Of a stretch of DNA of 64,000 nt, positions 9,610 through 20,224 are shown one piece after another. The stretch spans positions 1,298,529 through 1,362,528 of the forward strand of contig NZ_WBKF01000001.1 in the NCBI RefSeq assembly GCF_008831235.1, in the 5' to 3' direction. A model generated the notes under the pieces. The model did not search any database and was not told the origin of the DNA. It was given only the letters and a program-made list of their open reading frames with translations. The first letter of the stretch is position 1; every line of letters begins with the position of its first letter. Made by a program: the position numbers and the translations under genes. Source of the stretch: Pseudoclavibacter sp. CFCC 11306 (lineage in GTDB: Bacteria; Actinomycetota; Actinomycetes; Actinomycetales; Microbacteriaceae).

Positions 9610-10836
9610 TCAGCGCGGTTCGTTCGATGCATCCGCCGGCTGCGTCTTCGGGCGATGCCCGTGATAGAGCTGTTCGAAGACGTCGAGCGTGCGATCGATG
9701 TCGTGCACCCGAACGCCCTGCAGCGAGGCGCGCTGCATGCGCAGACGCTCAGCCTGACTCTGTCGCAGCACGGTGGTGAGCTTGGCCGTGAGGTCTGCGA
9801 CGTCGCCGGCGCGAAAGAGGTAGCCGTTCTCACCGTCGTGCACCAGATGCGGCAGCGCCATCGCGTCTGCGGCGACGACGGGAAGCCCTGACGCCATGGC
9901 CTCCATCGTCGCGATCGACTGCAGTTCGGCGATCGAGGGCATCACGAAGACGCTGCCCTCAGAGAGCACACGGCGCAGGTGCTCGTCGGTCACCCTGCCG
10001 TGGAAGACCACGCTGTCGCTCACCCCCAGCACCACTGCCAGCCGCTTCAGACGGTCGAGCTGGTCGCCGCCGCCGACGATGTCGAAGCCCACGTGCAGCT
10101 CGGGCGGCAGTGAGGCGAGCGCCCGCAGCGCGACGTCGATCTGCTTCTCTTCGGTGACCCGGCCGACGAACACCAGCCGTTGATCGACACCCGGGTCGTC
10201 CGAGACGAGCTGGGGCGAGTAGTCGCTGGCGCGAATGCCGCAGCTGACCGGCAGCACGTCGCGCAGGCCGGTGCACCGCTCGAGGTAGTCGGCGGCCCGC
10301 TGCGTCGGCGTCGTCACGAACTGCGCCAGCGCGAAGACTTTGCGGGCCTCACGCCAGACCGCATCGATGAGCTTGCGATCGAGGTTCGCCGGCAGACCGG
10401 TGAACTCGACGCCGTTCTCGGGCATGAAGTGGTTGGTGCCGATCACCCTGATGCCCCGGGCGTGCGCCTCGATGGCCAGCCCGCGGCCCACGATGATGAA
10501 CGACTGAAAGTGCACGACGTCGGGCTTGACCTCGTCGAGCAGCGCACGCGCCCGACGCCTGATCGTGAGCGGCCACACGAAACGCAGCCAGTCGTGTGGG
10601 TACCACCGCCACGACGGCCACCGGTGCACCGTCATCGGCACCCCCTCGATGACCTCGGTCGACGTGCCCGCGGTGCGACGGCTGGTGGCCGGGGCGACGA
10701 TGTGCACGTCGTAGCCGCGCTGTTTGAGCCCCGCAGCCAGCCTCTCAGTGAATCTCGCCGCGCCGTTCACATCGGGTGAGAAGGTGTCGCAGCCGATGAG
10801 AATGCGGAGGGGTGGGTCGTGGGGCGTCTGAGTCAC
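9610..10836 (-). CDS. GT4-family glycosyltransferase (PimB/MgtA-like)
   Basis: A 408-residue GT-B enzyme starting with GTG. The N-terminus LRILIGCDTFSPDVNGAARF is typical of the MgtA/PimB group of GDP-mannose-dependent alpha-mannosyltransferases. The donor domain holds VFVGRVTEEKQIDVAL and the EX7E motif ELQSIATME (near residue 305). It probably builds a mannosylated glycolipid or lipoglycan anchor; the donor sugar is inferred from family resemblance only. First gene of a two-gene operon with the glycosyltransferase at 8321. A TACTCT box ends 7 nt before the GTG, indicating a leaderless transcript. Confidence 0.85.
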   Translation of the reverse strand: MTQTPHDPPLRILIGCDTFSPDVNGAARFTERLAAGLKQRGYDVHIVAPATSRRTAGTSTEVIEGVPMTVHRWPSWRWYPHDWLRFVWPLTIRRRARALLDEVKPDVVHFQSFIIVGRGLAIEAHARGIRVIGTNHFMPENGVEFTGLPANLDRKLIDAVWREARKVFALAQFVTTPTQRAADYLERCTGLRDVLPVSCGIRASDYSPQLVSDDPGVDQRLVFVGRVTEEKQIDVALRALASLPPELHVGFDIVGGGDQLDRLKRLAVVLGVSDSVVFHGRVTDEHLRRVLSEGSVFVMPSIAELQSIATMEAMASGLPVVAADAMALPHLVHDGENGYLFRAGDVADLTAKLTTVLRQSQAERLRMQRASLQGVRVHDIDRTLDVFEQLYHGHRPKTQPADASNEPR

Positions 10837-10843
10837 GCCCTCA

Positions 10844-10849
10844 AGAGTA
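10844..10849 (-). promoter_or_regulatory. -10 box of the glycosyltransferase operon, leaderless-type
   Basis: TACTCT on the reverse strand ends 7 nt before the GTG at 10836. A weak CTGATC lies 17 nt further upstream as a possible -35. Confidence 0.5.
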
Positions 10850-10868
10850 CCGAAGAGCGCCGGGACGA

Positions 10869-11636
10869 TCAGCCGACGTGACTCAGCACGGTCGAGAACT
10901 CGACGAATCCGTGGTCTTCGACGGCGACGAAGCCGAGATTCGGCGCCTGCACCCCGTAGTCGGCGAACACGATCGGAATCTGCCCGGCGACGCGCACACC
11001 GGTGCCGTCAGACGCGACGGTGGCATCCACGGTCACCGACTGTCGAACGCCGTTGATCTCGAGATCGCCATGCAGTCGCACCGACTCCTGCGTGGCACCG
11101 CCTGCGTCGGCGATGTCGGCGGGCTGCGTCAGGGTGAACGTCGCTGTCGGATGCTGACTCACGTCGACGGCCTGCGTGCGAAAGTAGCGGTCGCGCGCAT
11201 CGGCATCGCTCGCGATGGAGCCGACGTCGACGCTGAGCTGCGCTGCCGTGAGCTGCGTCGCCGTGGTCTCGGCCGTGCCGGTGACCTGCTGGGTGCGTCC
11301 GGTCACGGTGACGTTCTCGCCTCGCAGCACCTCGTCGAGGCGGTAGCCGGCGTATGACCCCGATGCGACCGACCACTGCCCGGCCGCGACCGGCGAGGCC
11401 TGCACGCCTGACGAATCGTTCTGCAGCTCGTCCACCGGACTCTCGGCAGCTGGGGCGACGAATGCCGCCCGATAGACCGACGGGCCCCAGATGAGTGCGG
11501 CGGCGGCGAGCACGACGACGACGCCGATCGTCCAGCCCCACACCCGGCGCCGACGTCTGGGACTCGTCTTCGGCTGGCCATCTGCTGAGGCCTCGTCGGA
11601 TGCCGGAGTCGGTTCATGGGAGGAGGTGGCGGGCAT
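10869..11636 (-). CDS. YceI-family protein with N-terminal membrane anchor
   Basis: A 255-residue protein. An acidic, Ser/Thr-rich N-terminus is followed by a basic patch (SPRRRRR) and one membrane segment near residues 36-56. A YceI-type lipocalin-like domain follows: WSVASGSYAGYRLDE, then VTVTGRTQQVTGTAE and the ending FVEFSTVLSHV. YceI domains bind isoprenoid-like lipids in a beta barrel; the physiological role here is unknown. AAGGAG precedes the ATG at 11636 with 6 nt spacing, which decides the start over longer alternatives. Upstream lies a 23-bp tandem repeat that may be an operator. Confidence 0.85.
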   Translation of the reverse strand: MPATSSHEPTPASDEASADGQPKTSPRRRRRVWGWTIGVVVVLAAAALIWGPSVYRAAFVAPAAESPVDELQNDSSGVQASPVAAGQWSVASGSYAGYRLDEVLRGENVTVTGRTQQVTGTAETTATQLTAAQLSVDVGSIASDADARDRYFRTQAVDVSQHPTATFTLTQPADIADAGGATQESVRLHGDLEINGVRQSVTVDATVASDGTGVRVAGQIPIVFADYGVQAPNLGFVAVEDHGFVEFSTVLSHVG

Positions 11637-11743
11637 CGTGTGCTCCTTCTGCTCGTCGGGCAGCAGCCTGATCATGTCTCGCTGTCTCAGGCCGCGCATG
11701 CACGTTGTTTGTACCTGCAACTTTAGGGCGGCCGGCTGTGCCG

Positions 11744-11788
11744 CCACTGTGACCTGCGAGGGCGAACCACTGTGACCTGCGGGGCGAG
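11744..11788. repeat. Tandem 23-bp repeat upstream of the YceI gene
   Basis: Two adjacent copies of CCACTGTGACCTGCGNGGGCGA, at 11744-11766 and 11767-11788, about 110-150 bp upstream of the YceI start. A partial third echo (GTACCTGC) is nearby at 11711. Could be iterated binding sites for a regulator. Confidence 0.6.
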
Positions 11789-11815
11789 ACAGTATCCCTG
11801 TCGACCCCTCACAGA

Positions 11816-11865
11816 GAACGCCCCGCCGCACCGGCATCATGTGATGCCGACGCCACGGGGCGTTC
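11816..11865 (-). terminator. Two-tier hairpin terminator of the aldehyde dehydrogenase gene
   Basis: An outer 10-bp perfect stem (GAACGCCCCG with CGGGGCGTTC) contains a second 8-bp perfect stem (CGGCATCA with TGATGCCG) and a 2-nt loop. It lies just beyond the stop at 11884. No long U-run, as is common in actinobacteria. Confidence 0.7.
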
Positions 11866-11883
11866 GGATGCGGCCGACTCAGA

Positions 11884-13260
11884 TCAGCAGACGCGCACCG
11901 ACTTCAGATTCGTGAACTCGCGGATGCCCTCTGCGGCGAGCTCGCGGCCGTAGCCCGACCGTTTCGTGCCGCCGAAGGGCAGCTCCTGGTACGAGATCGT
12001 CGAGCTGTTGATCACGACGCTGCCCGCATCGAGCTCGGCGATGAAACGCTGCTGCTCGGCCTCGTCGTTGGTCCACGCCGCGGAGCCCAGACCGAAGGGC
12101 GTGTCGTTCGCCAGATCGATCGCCTCGTCGAGGTTCGAGACCTTGTAGACCGATGCCACTGGGCCGAACGCCTCTTCGTAGAACAGACGCGCCTTGGGCG
12201 TCAGGTCGGCGATCACCGTGGGCTCGACGAACCAGCCGTCGCCCTCGGGCACGCTGCCGCCGACGAGCACGCTCGCACCGTTGGCTTTGGCATCCTCGAT
12301 CAGCTCAACCAGGTCTTCGCGCCCCTGCTCGGTCGACACCGGACCGATGTCGGTGGCGGCGTCGAGCGGGTCGCCGAGACGCAGCTTGGAGAACGCGTCG
12401 ACGAACTTCTCAAGGAACTCATGGTAGACATCGGCGTGCACGATGAAGCGCTTCGCGTTGATGCAGGCCTGGCCGTTGTTCGAGACGCGCGCGGTCACTG
12501 CGGTCGCGACCGCCTGGTCGAGATCGGCCGACGGCATGACGACGAAGGGGTCAGAGCCGCCCAGTTCGAGCACGCTCTTCTTGACCTCGTCACTGGCGAT
12601 GGAGGCGACCGAACGACCCGCAGGCTCGCTGCCGGTCAGCGTGACGGCGGCGACGCGAATGTCACGAATGACCTTCTCGACGCGGCGTGCCCCGATCAGC
12701 AGGGTCTGGAAGACGCCCTCGGGAAGACCGGCGCGCAGGAAGAGCTCTTCAAGGTACACCGCGGTCTGCGGAACGTTCGATGCGTGCTTCAGCAGCCCGA
12801 CATTGCCGGCCATGATGGCCGGAGCCGCGAATCGGATGACCTGCCAAACCGGGTAGTTCCACGGCATCACCGCAAGCACGGGGCCGATCGGCTGAAAGAC
12901 CGAGAACGCCTGCCTGGCGTCGACGATCGACGGATCGTCGAGCGGTTCGGGGGCGAGGAACCCCTCGGCCTTCTCAGCGTAGAAGCGCAGCGCCTTGGCC
13001 GACTTGTGCACCTCGCCGACGGCCTGCGCCAGAGGCTTGCCCATCTCGACGGTGATGGTGCGGCCGAGCGTCTCGGCATCGGCGTCAAGCAGGTCGGCGG
13101 CCTTCAGCAGGAACGCCGAGCGCTCTGCGAACGTGGTCTTGCGATGAGCGAGCCAGGCGTCATGCGCGACCTGCAGGCGGCGCTCGAGCTCGGCGTCGTC
13201 GATCTCGTCGAACGACTTCTCGACGGCACCCGTGGTGGGGTTGACGGTTGCAATGGACAT
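11884..13260 (-). CDS. NAD(P)-dependent aldehyde dehydrogenase (succinate-semialdehyde dehydrogenase-like)
   Basis: A 458-residue member of the ALDH superfamily. The general-base Glu is in LELGGSDPFVV (near residue 232) and the catalytic Cys in NNGQACINAKRF (near 266). The C-terminus has the usual PFGGTKRSGYGRE. The length and the VFQPIGPVLAVMPWNYPVW segment match the succinate-semialdehyde dehydrogenase branch, which turns GABA-derived semialdehyde into succinate. No GABA transaminase is adjacent, so the substrate is inferred. It is followed by a strong hairpin terminator. The ATG at 13260 has a GAGAGG about 11 nt upstream. Confidence 0.85.
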   Translation of the reverse strand: MSIATVNPTTGAVEKSFDEIDDAELERRLQVAHDAWLAHRKTTFAERSAFLLKAADLLDADAETLGRTITVEMGKPLAQAVGEVHKSAKALRFYAEKAEGFLAPEPLDDPSIVDARQAFSVFQPIGPVLAVMPWNYPVWQVIRFAAPAIMAGNVGLLKHASNVPQTAVYLEELFLRAGLPEGVFQTLLIGARRVEKVIRDIRVAAVTLTGSEPAGRSVASIASDEVKKSVLELGGSDPFVVMPSADLDQAVATAVTARVSNNGQACINAKRFIVHADVYHEFLEKFVDAFSKLRLGDPLDAATDIGPVSTEQGREDLVELIEDAKANGASVLVGGSVPEGDGWFVEPTVIADLTPKARLFYEEAFGPVASVYKVSNLDEAIDLANDTPFGLGSAAWTNDEAEQQRFIAELDAGSVVINSSTISYQELPFGGTKRSGYGRELAAEGIREFTNLKSVRVC

Positions 13261-13473
13261 GTCTGGTGGGCCTCTCTTCTTCTCTGAACAGGTGACGCGG
13301 CGTGCGGGTGCTCATGCGACCGTGGCCGTGGATTCCCAGCAAAAGAGTATCGCTGCGATCGACGACCTTCCACCGGGTACGCTCACAGCGCACGGGCGTG
13401 GTGCCGGACGACGACCTGACCGGGTCGCCCGGTCACCACGTGTGCGCACAGCGCTGCGGTGTCGAGGCTGCTG

Positions 13474-14124
13474 TCAGTACCCGACGGTGAAGCGCTGACG
13501 GCTGTGCGCCGGGTGCTCGATCTCGTCGACGAAGGCCTGTGCGTAGTCAGCACCCGAGATGAACGAGTGACCGTCGTCGGTGGTGAGCAGCACGTCGCCG
13601 CCGAGGCGGAACGTGCCGGTGTGCTCGCCGGGGTTGAACGAACCGTACTCGCCCGAAGGGCTCAGGTAGAACCAGTCGACGTCGTTCGGCTCTGTGCGCA
13701 GCAGATCGAGGACCTTCCCGTGGTTGCCGGCCTCCTCTTTGAAGGCGTCCGGGAACTCCGGGGTGTCGAGCACCTTGGGGCCGCCCTCTGAGACGTTCAG
13801 CGACCCGGCGCCGCCGACGACGCCCAGACGCTTGCCTGCGGCTGCCACAGCCGCGGTCACCTCGGGAATCGCCTCGATGAGCTTGCGCCCGTCGATCTCG
13901 CGTGCCGGCAGCGCCACGACGACCACGTCGCTCGCATCGACTGCGGAGCGCACCACGGACTCGTCGAAGAGCGACCCGGTGCGGTAGTCGACGCCGTCTG
14001 TGCGAGCGTCGTCGGCCGGCAGGTGGCGAGAATACGAGATCACGCTGATGCCGCGCGACGCGGCCTCCTTCGCGATGTTTCCGCCGGTGTAGCCGGTTCC
14101 GCCGAAGATGCTGATGGTCGTCAT
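13474..14124 (-). CDS. NAD(P)-binding Rossmann protein (atypical SDR, NmrA/YwnB-like)
   Basis: A 216-residue protein starting TISIFGGTGYTGGNIAKEA, a GxxGxxG dinucleotide-binding turn at the extreme N-terminus. The rest resembles the NAD(P)H-binding family of short atypical SDRs (YwnB and relatives), which usually lack the Tyr-Lys catalytic pair and whose reactions are mostly unknown. It is often found as a redox- or stress-responsive gene under its own regulator, but no regulator gene is adjacent here. AAAGG precedes the ATG at 14124. The gene is divergent from the UvrA-like gene, with a short repeat between them. Confidence 0.8.
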   Translation of the reverse strand: MTTISIFGGTGYTGGNIAKEAASRGISVISYSRHLPADDARTDGVDYRTGSLFDESVVRSAVDASDVVVVALPAREIDGRKLIEAIPEVTAAVAAAGKRLGVVGGAGSLNVSEGGPKVLDTPEFPDAFKEEAGNHGKVLDLLRTEPNDVDWFYLSPSGEYGSFNPGEHTGTFRLGGDVLLTTDDGHSFISGADYAQAFVDEIEHPAHSRQRFTVGY

Positions 14125-14140
14125 GACGAGCCTTTCTGTC

Positions 14141-14167
14141 AGAAATTGTTGATGCTTCAAGAAATTG
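14141..14167. promoter_or_regulatory. Possible operator: paired AGAAATTG repeats around a TTGA/TCAA palindrome
   Basis: AGAAATTG occurs at 14141-14148 and again at 14160-14167. Between them is TTGATGCTTCAA, whose ends are palindromic. It lies 17-43 bp upstream of the SDR start, in an otherwise GC-rich stretch. Confidence 0.4.
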
Positions 14168-14259
14168 AACGGTTCTCCACCCGGGTTATTCCAGACTCTC
14201 GCGAACCCTCGGCGGTGCACCGGAGGACGTTCGCCGCCATCACGCACGGCATTCGTGAC

Positions 14260-14265
14260 TATCGT
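14260..14265 (+). promoter_or_regulatory. -10 box of the UvrA-like gene, leaderless-type
   Basis: TATCGT ends 7 nt before the ATG at 14273, supporting that start over an upstream ATG at 14165. Confidence 0.45.
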
Positions 14266-14272
14266 GAAACCG

Positions 14273-16933
<2,661 letters not shown>

Positions 16934-16939
16934 GGTGTC

Positions 16940-18289
16940 ATGAACGACTTCTCCGCCATGTCTCAGCAGTCGCTCGAGCTGCTGCAGCGCCTCGTCCGCA
17001 ACGCAGCCGTCAACGACGGCACTCCTGATTCGGGCCAGGAGCTCACCAGTGTGCGCACGCTGCAGGCCTTTCTGCGCGACGCGCTCGAACAGCCCGGCGT
17101 GGTCAGCGAGATCGTCGAGCCGCATGCCGGTCGCGCCTCGCTCATCGCGCGCATTCCCGGGCGCGACCCGAACGCACGGTCGCTGTGTCTGCTGGGTCAC
17201 ATCGACGTCGTGCCGGCCGATGCCGAACACTGGAGGCACGACCCGTTCGGCGGCGAGCTCATCGACGGCGAGGTCTGGGGCCGCGGAACCATAGACATGC
17301 TCACACTGACGGCTGCGATGGCCACCGTGTTCCGGCACGCCGCCGACCCGCAGCACCGCCCTGAAGGCGACCTCGTGCTCGCTGCCGTCGCCGATGAGGA
17401 GTCCGGAGGCAGGTACGGAGCCGAATGGATCAGCGAGCATCGTCCCGACCTGCTGCGCACCGACGAGGCGCTCACAGAGCAGGGCGGCGTGCTGCTGCGA
17501 CCCGAAAGCGCGACCTCAGGCATCACCGTCGGCATCGGAGAGAAAGGCCAGGCCGCACGCCGTCTGGTCGTCACGGGCGTGCCCGGTCATGGCTCGGTGC
17601 CGTGGGGGTCGCGCAACGCCGCCGGGATCGCCGCCGAGATCGTGCTCGAACTGCTGCAGAACCCGGCACCTCCGGTGGTGCAGCCGCACTGGGTGAGTCT
17701 CGTGCACGCACTGCAGCTCGACGCCGACCTCACCGAGCGTCTTCTCGACCCGGCAAGACTCGACGGGGCGCTGCCTGCGCTCGGCCCGCTCGCACCGCTC
17801 GGGCACGCGCTCACTCGTGTGACGGTGTCGCCGAACATCGTGCGCGCAGGAGAGAAACACAATGTGATTCCGGGCACTGCGACGGTCGATCTCGACATCC
17901 GTGTGCTGCCGGGCCAGACGCCCGAAGACGTCGACGGTCTGCTCGAACGGCTGCTCAAGCCGTGGTCTGACTGTGTGCGCATCACCGGCGATCAGTTCTC
18001 ACCGGGCAACATCACGCCGACCGACACCGCCATGTACGCGCGCATTCTCAAGGTGTTTCGACACCACTACCCGGATGCCGTGCCTGCTTCGGTCATCGGG
18101 CCGGGTGGCAGCGACGGCCGTTTTCTGCGTCCGATGGGCACGAACGTCTATGGATTCGGCCTCTTCTCAAAACAGATCGACGTCGCGGAGTTCCGGCGTC
18201 GTCTGCACGGCAACGACGAACGCGTCGACGTCGAGTCTGTTCGTCTGACGACGACAGCGCTGGCCGAACTGGTCTTTGACCGGTACTGA
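16940..18289 (+). CDS. M20-family metallopeptidase (dipeptidase/deacylase)
   Basis: A 449-residue M20/M25/M40 zinc hydrolase. Metal ligands are visible in LLGHIDVVP (His near residue 92), GRGTIDML (bridging Asp near 118) and the catalytic/bridging DEESGG (near 153). The lid or dimerisation domain lies around 190-330. Family members include DapE, ArgE and carboxypeptidase G2; this one resembles the long-chain dipeptidase-like M20 proteins common in actinobacteria, and its substrate is not assignable. The start is 6 bp past the UvrA-like stop; GAGG is 5 nt upstream. Converges on a hairpin with the small gene at 18401. Confidence 0.85.
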   Translation: MNDFSAMSQQSLELLQRLVRNAAVNDGTPDSGQELTSVRTLQAFLRDALEQPGVVSEIVEPHAGRASLIARIPGRDPNARSLCLLGHIDVVPADAEHWRHDPFGGELIDGEVWGRGTIDMLTLTAAMATVFRHAADPQHRPEGDLVLAAVADEESGGRYGAEWISEHRPDLLRTDEALTEQGGVLLRPESATSGITVGIGEKGQAARRLVVTGVPGHGSVPWGSRNAAGIAAEIVLELLQNPAPPVVQPHWVSLVHALQLDADLTERLLDPARLDGALPALGPLAPLGHALTRVTVSPNIVRAGEKHNVIPGTATVDLDIRVLPGQTPEDVDGLLERLLKPWSDCVRITGDQFSPGNITPTDTAMYARILKVFRHHYPDAVPASVIGPGGSDGRFLRPMGTNVYGFGLFSKQIDVAEFRRRLHGNDERVDVESVRLTTTALAELVFDRY

Positions 18290-18339
18290 CTGCTGCGTGA
18301 CGGTCTTGATGCTGTTCTTCTGTCGGGGGCTATGCCCCA

Positions 18340-18384
18340 AACCGGGTGCCAGTGCGACGTCTCTGGTCACGCTGACACCCGGTT
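18340..18384. terminator. Bidirectional hairpin between convergent genes
   Basis: A 9-bp perfect stem AACCGGGTG/CACCCGGTT with further internal pairing, placed between the M20 peptidase stop and the small coiled-coil gene stop. It can serve both strands. Confidence 0.6.
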
Positions 18385-18400
18385 CACAGCAGCAGAGCGT

Positions 18401-18646
18401 TCAGTCTTCTGGCTGCTCGACGAGATCGATAACTCGTTCGTATTCCTCTTTGGCCTTCTCGAGTTTCTTCTCGGCCTCAGCGACCGCACGCTTCTTCAGT
18501 CGAGTCGCCTCTGCCTTCAGTTTCGCAGCCGCTGCGTTCGCTTCTTTGCTGCGTTCTTTCAGCTCGTCTGCCTGAGCGCGAGCCACGCGGAACTCTTCGA
18601 GAACAACTTCATAAGTGCGATCAGGATTTGCGGGTCGGCGTGCCAT
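18401..18646 (-). CDS. Small coiled-coil protein of unknown function
   Basis: An 81-residue, highly charged Ala/Glu/Lys/Arg-rich protein. Most of it (residues about 12-75) is predicted to be one amphipathic helix or coiled coil, with no cysteine and no membrane segment. The ATG at 18646 is preceded by AAAGG with 8 nt spacing; an in-frame ATG at 18667 would add seven residues but lacks a good site. I do not recognise the family. Bacterial proteins of this composition are sometimes nucleoid- or envelope-associated, but nothing here shows which. Confidence 0.65.
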   Translation of the reverse strand: MARRPANPDRTYEVVLEEFRVARAQADELKERSKEANAAAAKLKAEATRLKKRAVAEAEKKLEKAKEEYERVIDLVEQPED

Positions 18647-18763
18647 TATCGGCCTTTCATTCGTCACATGTTCTGATGGGGGAATCAGACTACTGACATG
18701 ATACGAGAATCGCTGACTGCTGCGTCAATTCGACCGAAGTCTCTCAGGTAATAGGCCTGTCGG

Positions 18764-19354
18764 TCAGCCTTCGCCGAACTCTCCCGGAGTCATATTCCGC
18801 ACGATGATATCTGCCGCGCTCTGCGGCTGTTCCCGAGCGAGAAAGGCGTCTTCCTGTGCCCGCCAATGCGTCCAATACGGGGCGTAGAGGTCTGCGTCTC
18901 GGCGCAGCGCTCTGCGCCGACGCAGCTCGGCCGGGGCCTCCACCCAGATCGCCAGATCCGCACACGATCTCGACCGTGCCGTCAGCGCGCCGACGCCCTC
19001 GAGAATGAGCGGGGCGCCCGCTGGCACCTGATGCCACTCCCCGGGCGCATCACGCTCCCAGTCCCAAGCCCGCCAGCGACCGTCCCGCCCGCGCCGTCTC
19101 GGCTGCAGCAGCTGCTCCAGCACGTGTTCGCTCCCCCGCTGCAGGCCTGACCAGCCCGGATAGATGTCGTCGAGATGCACGAGCCGCACCCTCGTGTCGT
19201 TCAGTCGGTGCTGCCAAGCCTGCTGCAGACGCGCCGAGATCGACGACTTGCCGCTGCCCGAGCGCCCGTCGACGAGCACCGTCCGCGCATCCTGCGCGAC
19301 GAGCCAGTCACCGATCTCGCGGCAGTCCGCCGTCAGCGCAGGCAAATGATCCAC
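18764..19354 (-). CDS. P-loop kinase-like ATP-binding protein
   Basis: A 196-residue P-loop protein with Walker A DGRSGSGKSS at residues about 29-38 and VHLDDIYPGW near 60, the pattern of uridine-kinase-like NTPases. A C-terminal WxxWRAQEDAFLAR segment suggests a lid. Likely a small-molecule kinase; the substrate is unknown. It starts with GTG, and a TACGCT box ends 7 nt upstream, so it can be made from its own leaderless transcript. It also follows the transglutaminase gene by 24 bp on the same strand and may be read through from that operon. Confidence 0.75.
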   Translation of the reverse strand: MDHLPALTADCREIGDWLVAQDARTVLVDGRSGSGKSSISARLQQAWQHRLNDTRVRLVHLDDIYPGWSGLQRGSEHVLEQLLQPRRRGRDGRWRAWDWERDAPGEWHQVPAGAPLILEGVGALTARSRSCADLAIWVEAPAELRRRRALRRDADLYAPYWTHWRAQEDAFLAREQPQSAADIIVRNMTPGEFGEG

Positions 19355-19361
19355 GCACCAC

Positions 19362-19367
19362 AGCGTA
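19362..19367 (-). promoter_or_regulatory. -10 box of the P-loop kinase gene, leaderless-type
   Basis: TACGCT on the reverse strand ends 7 nt before the GTG at 19354, within the 24-bp gap after the transglutaminase gene. Confidence 0.4.
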
Positions 19368-19378
19368 CTGCGTCGCGC

Positions 19379-20224
19379 TCACGCCTCGCGGGTGATGTGC
19401 ACCGAGACGAACAGGTGCGATGCGCCCTCGCCCGAGTAGACGCCGCGCAGCGGAGGCACGTCGCCGTAATCGCGTCCGCGCCCCACCTGCACATGCCGGT
19501 CGGTGATCTCGGTGTGGTTGGTCGGGTCGTAGCCGTGCCAGTCGCCGTCCCACCACTCCAGCCACGCGTGCGACTCGCCTGCGACCTCGTCGCCGATGGC
19601 CGCATCCGGGCTCGGATGCAGATAACCGGAGACATACCGAGCCGGGATGCCCACTGCGCGCAGTGCGCCCAACGCGATGTGCGCGATGTCCTGGCAGACC
19701 CCCTTGCGTTTGTCCCATGCCTGAGCCGCGCTCGTGGTCACGGCCGTCACACCCTGCACGTATTCGATCGACTCGCCGACCGCGCTGAGGATGCTGGCTG
19801 CGGCCTCAGCGGGAGTCTTGGTCTGCTCGACGGCTCGCCTGGCCAGCCGGGCCACCTCTGCCGGCGGTCGGGTGCGACCGGTCTGCTGCAGCTGCTCGCT
19901 GAGCGCGATCGTGTCGTTGCGGTGATCGGCGAGCTGCTCCCAAGTGGCCCCACCTGGCCCGTCGGAGTGCGGTCTCACCTCGACCAGACTGGTTGCGACC
20001 AGGGTCAGCTCGTCGTGGGGAACCAGCACGTCGAAGCTCGACACCTTGGTGCCGAAATAGTCGACGTAGCCGAACTGCGACGTGGCCTGAGAGACGGTCA
20101 GGTCGGAGCTGATCACCAGCTGCGACCTGCCGCTCGCCGGCAGCATGCGCGCCTCGTTGTACGAGGCGAAGGCCGGGCCGTCATAGGTGTAGCCGGTGCG
20201 ATGTTCGATGCGCAGACGCTTCAT
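19379..20224 (-). CDS. Transglutaminase-like cysteine protease family protein
   Basis: A 281-residue protein with the bacterial transglutaminase-like N-terminal region (RIEHRTGYTYDGPA) and core domain. The catalytic triad appears as Cys in KRKGVCQDIAH (near residue 177), His in GESHAWLEWW (near 213) and Asp in GYDPTNHTE (near 228). It belongs to the set that travels with alpha-E (DUF403) and circularly permuted ATP-grasp proteins, predicted to process or cross-link a small peptide or amide product. Its ATG overlaps the alpha-E stop by 4 bp (ATGA), so the genes are translationally coupled. Confidence 0.9.
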   Translation of the reverse strand: MKRLRIEHRTGYTYDGPAFASYNEARMLPASGRSQLVISSDLTVSQATSQFGYVDYFGTKVSSFDVLVPHDELTLVATSLVEVRPHSDGPGGATWEQLADHRNDTIALSEQLQQTGRTRPPAEVARLARRAVEQTKTPAEAAASILSAVGESIEYVQGVTAVTTSAAQAWDKRKGVCQDIAHIALGALRAVGIPARYVSGYLHPSPDAAIGDEVAGESHAWLEWWDGDWHGYDPTNHTEITDRHVQVGRGRDYGDVPPLRGVYSGEGASHLFVSVHITREA

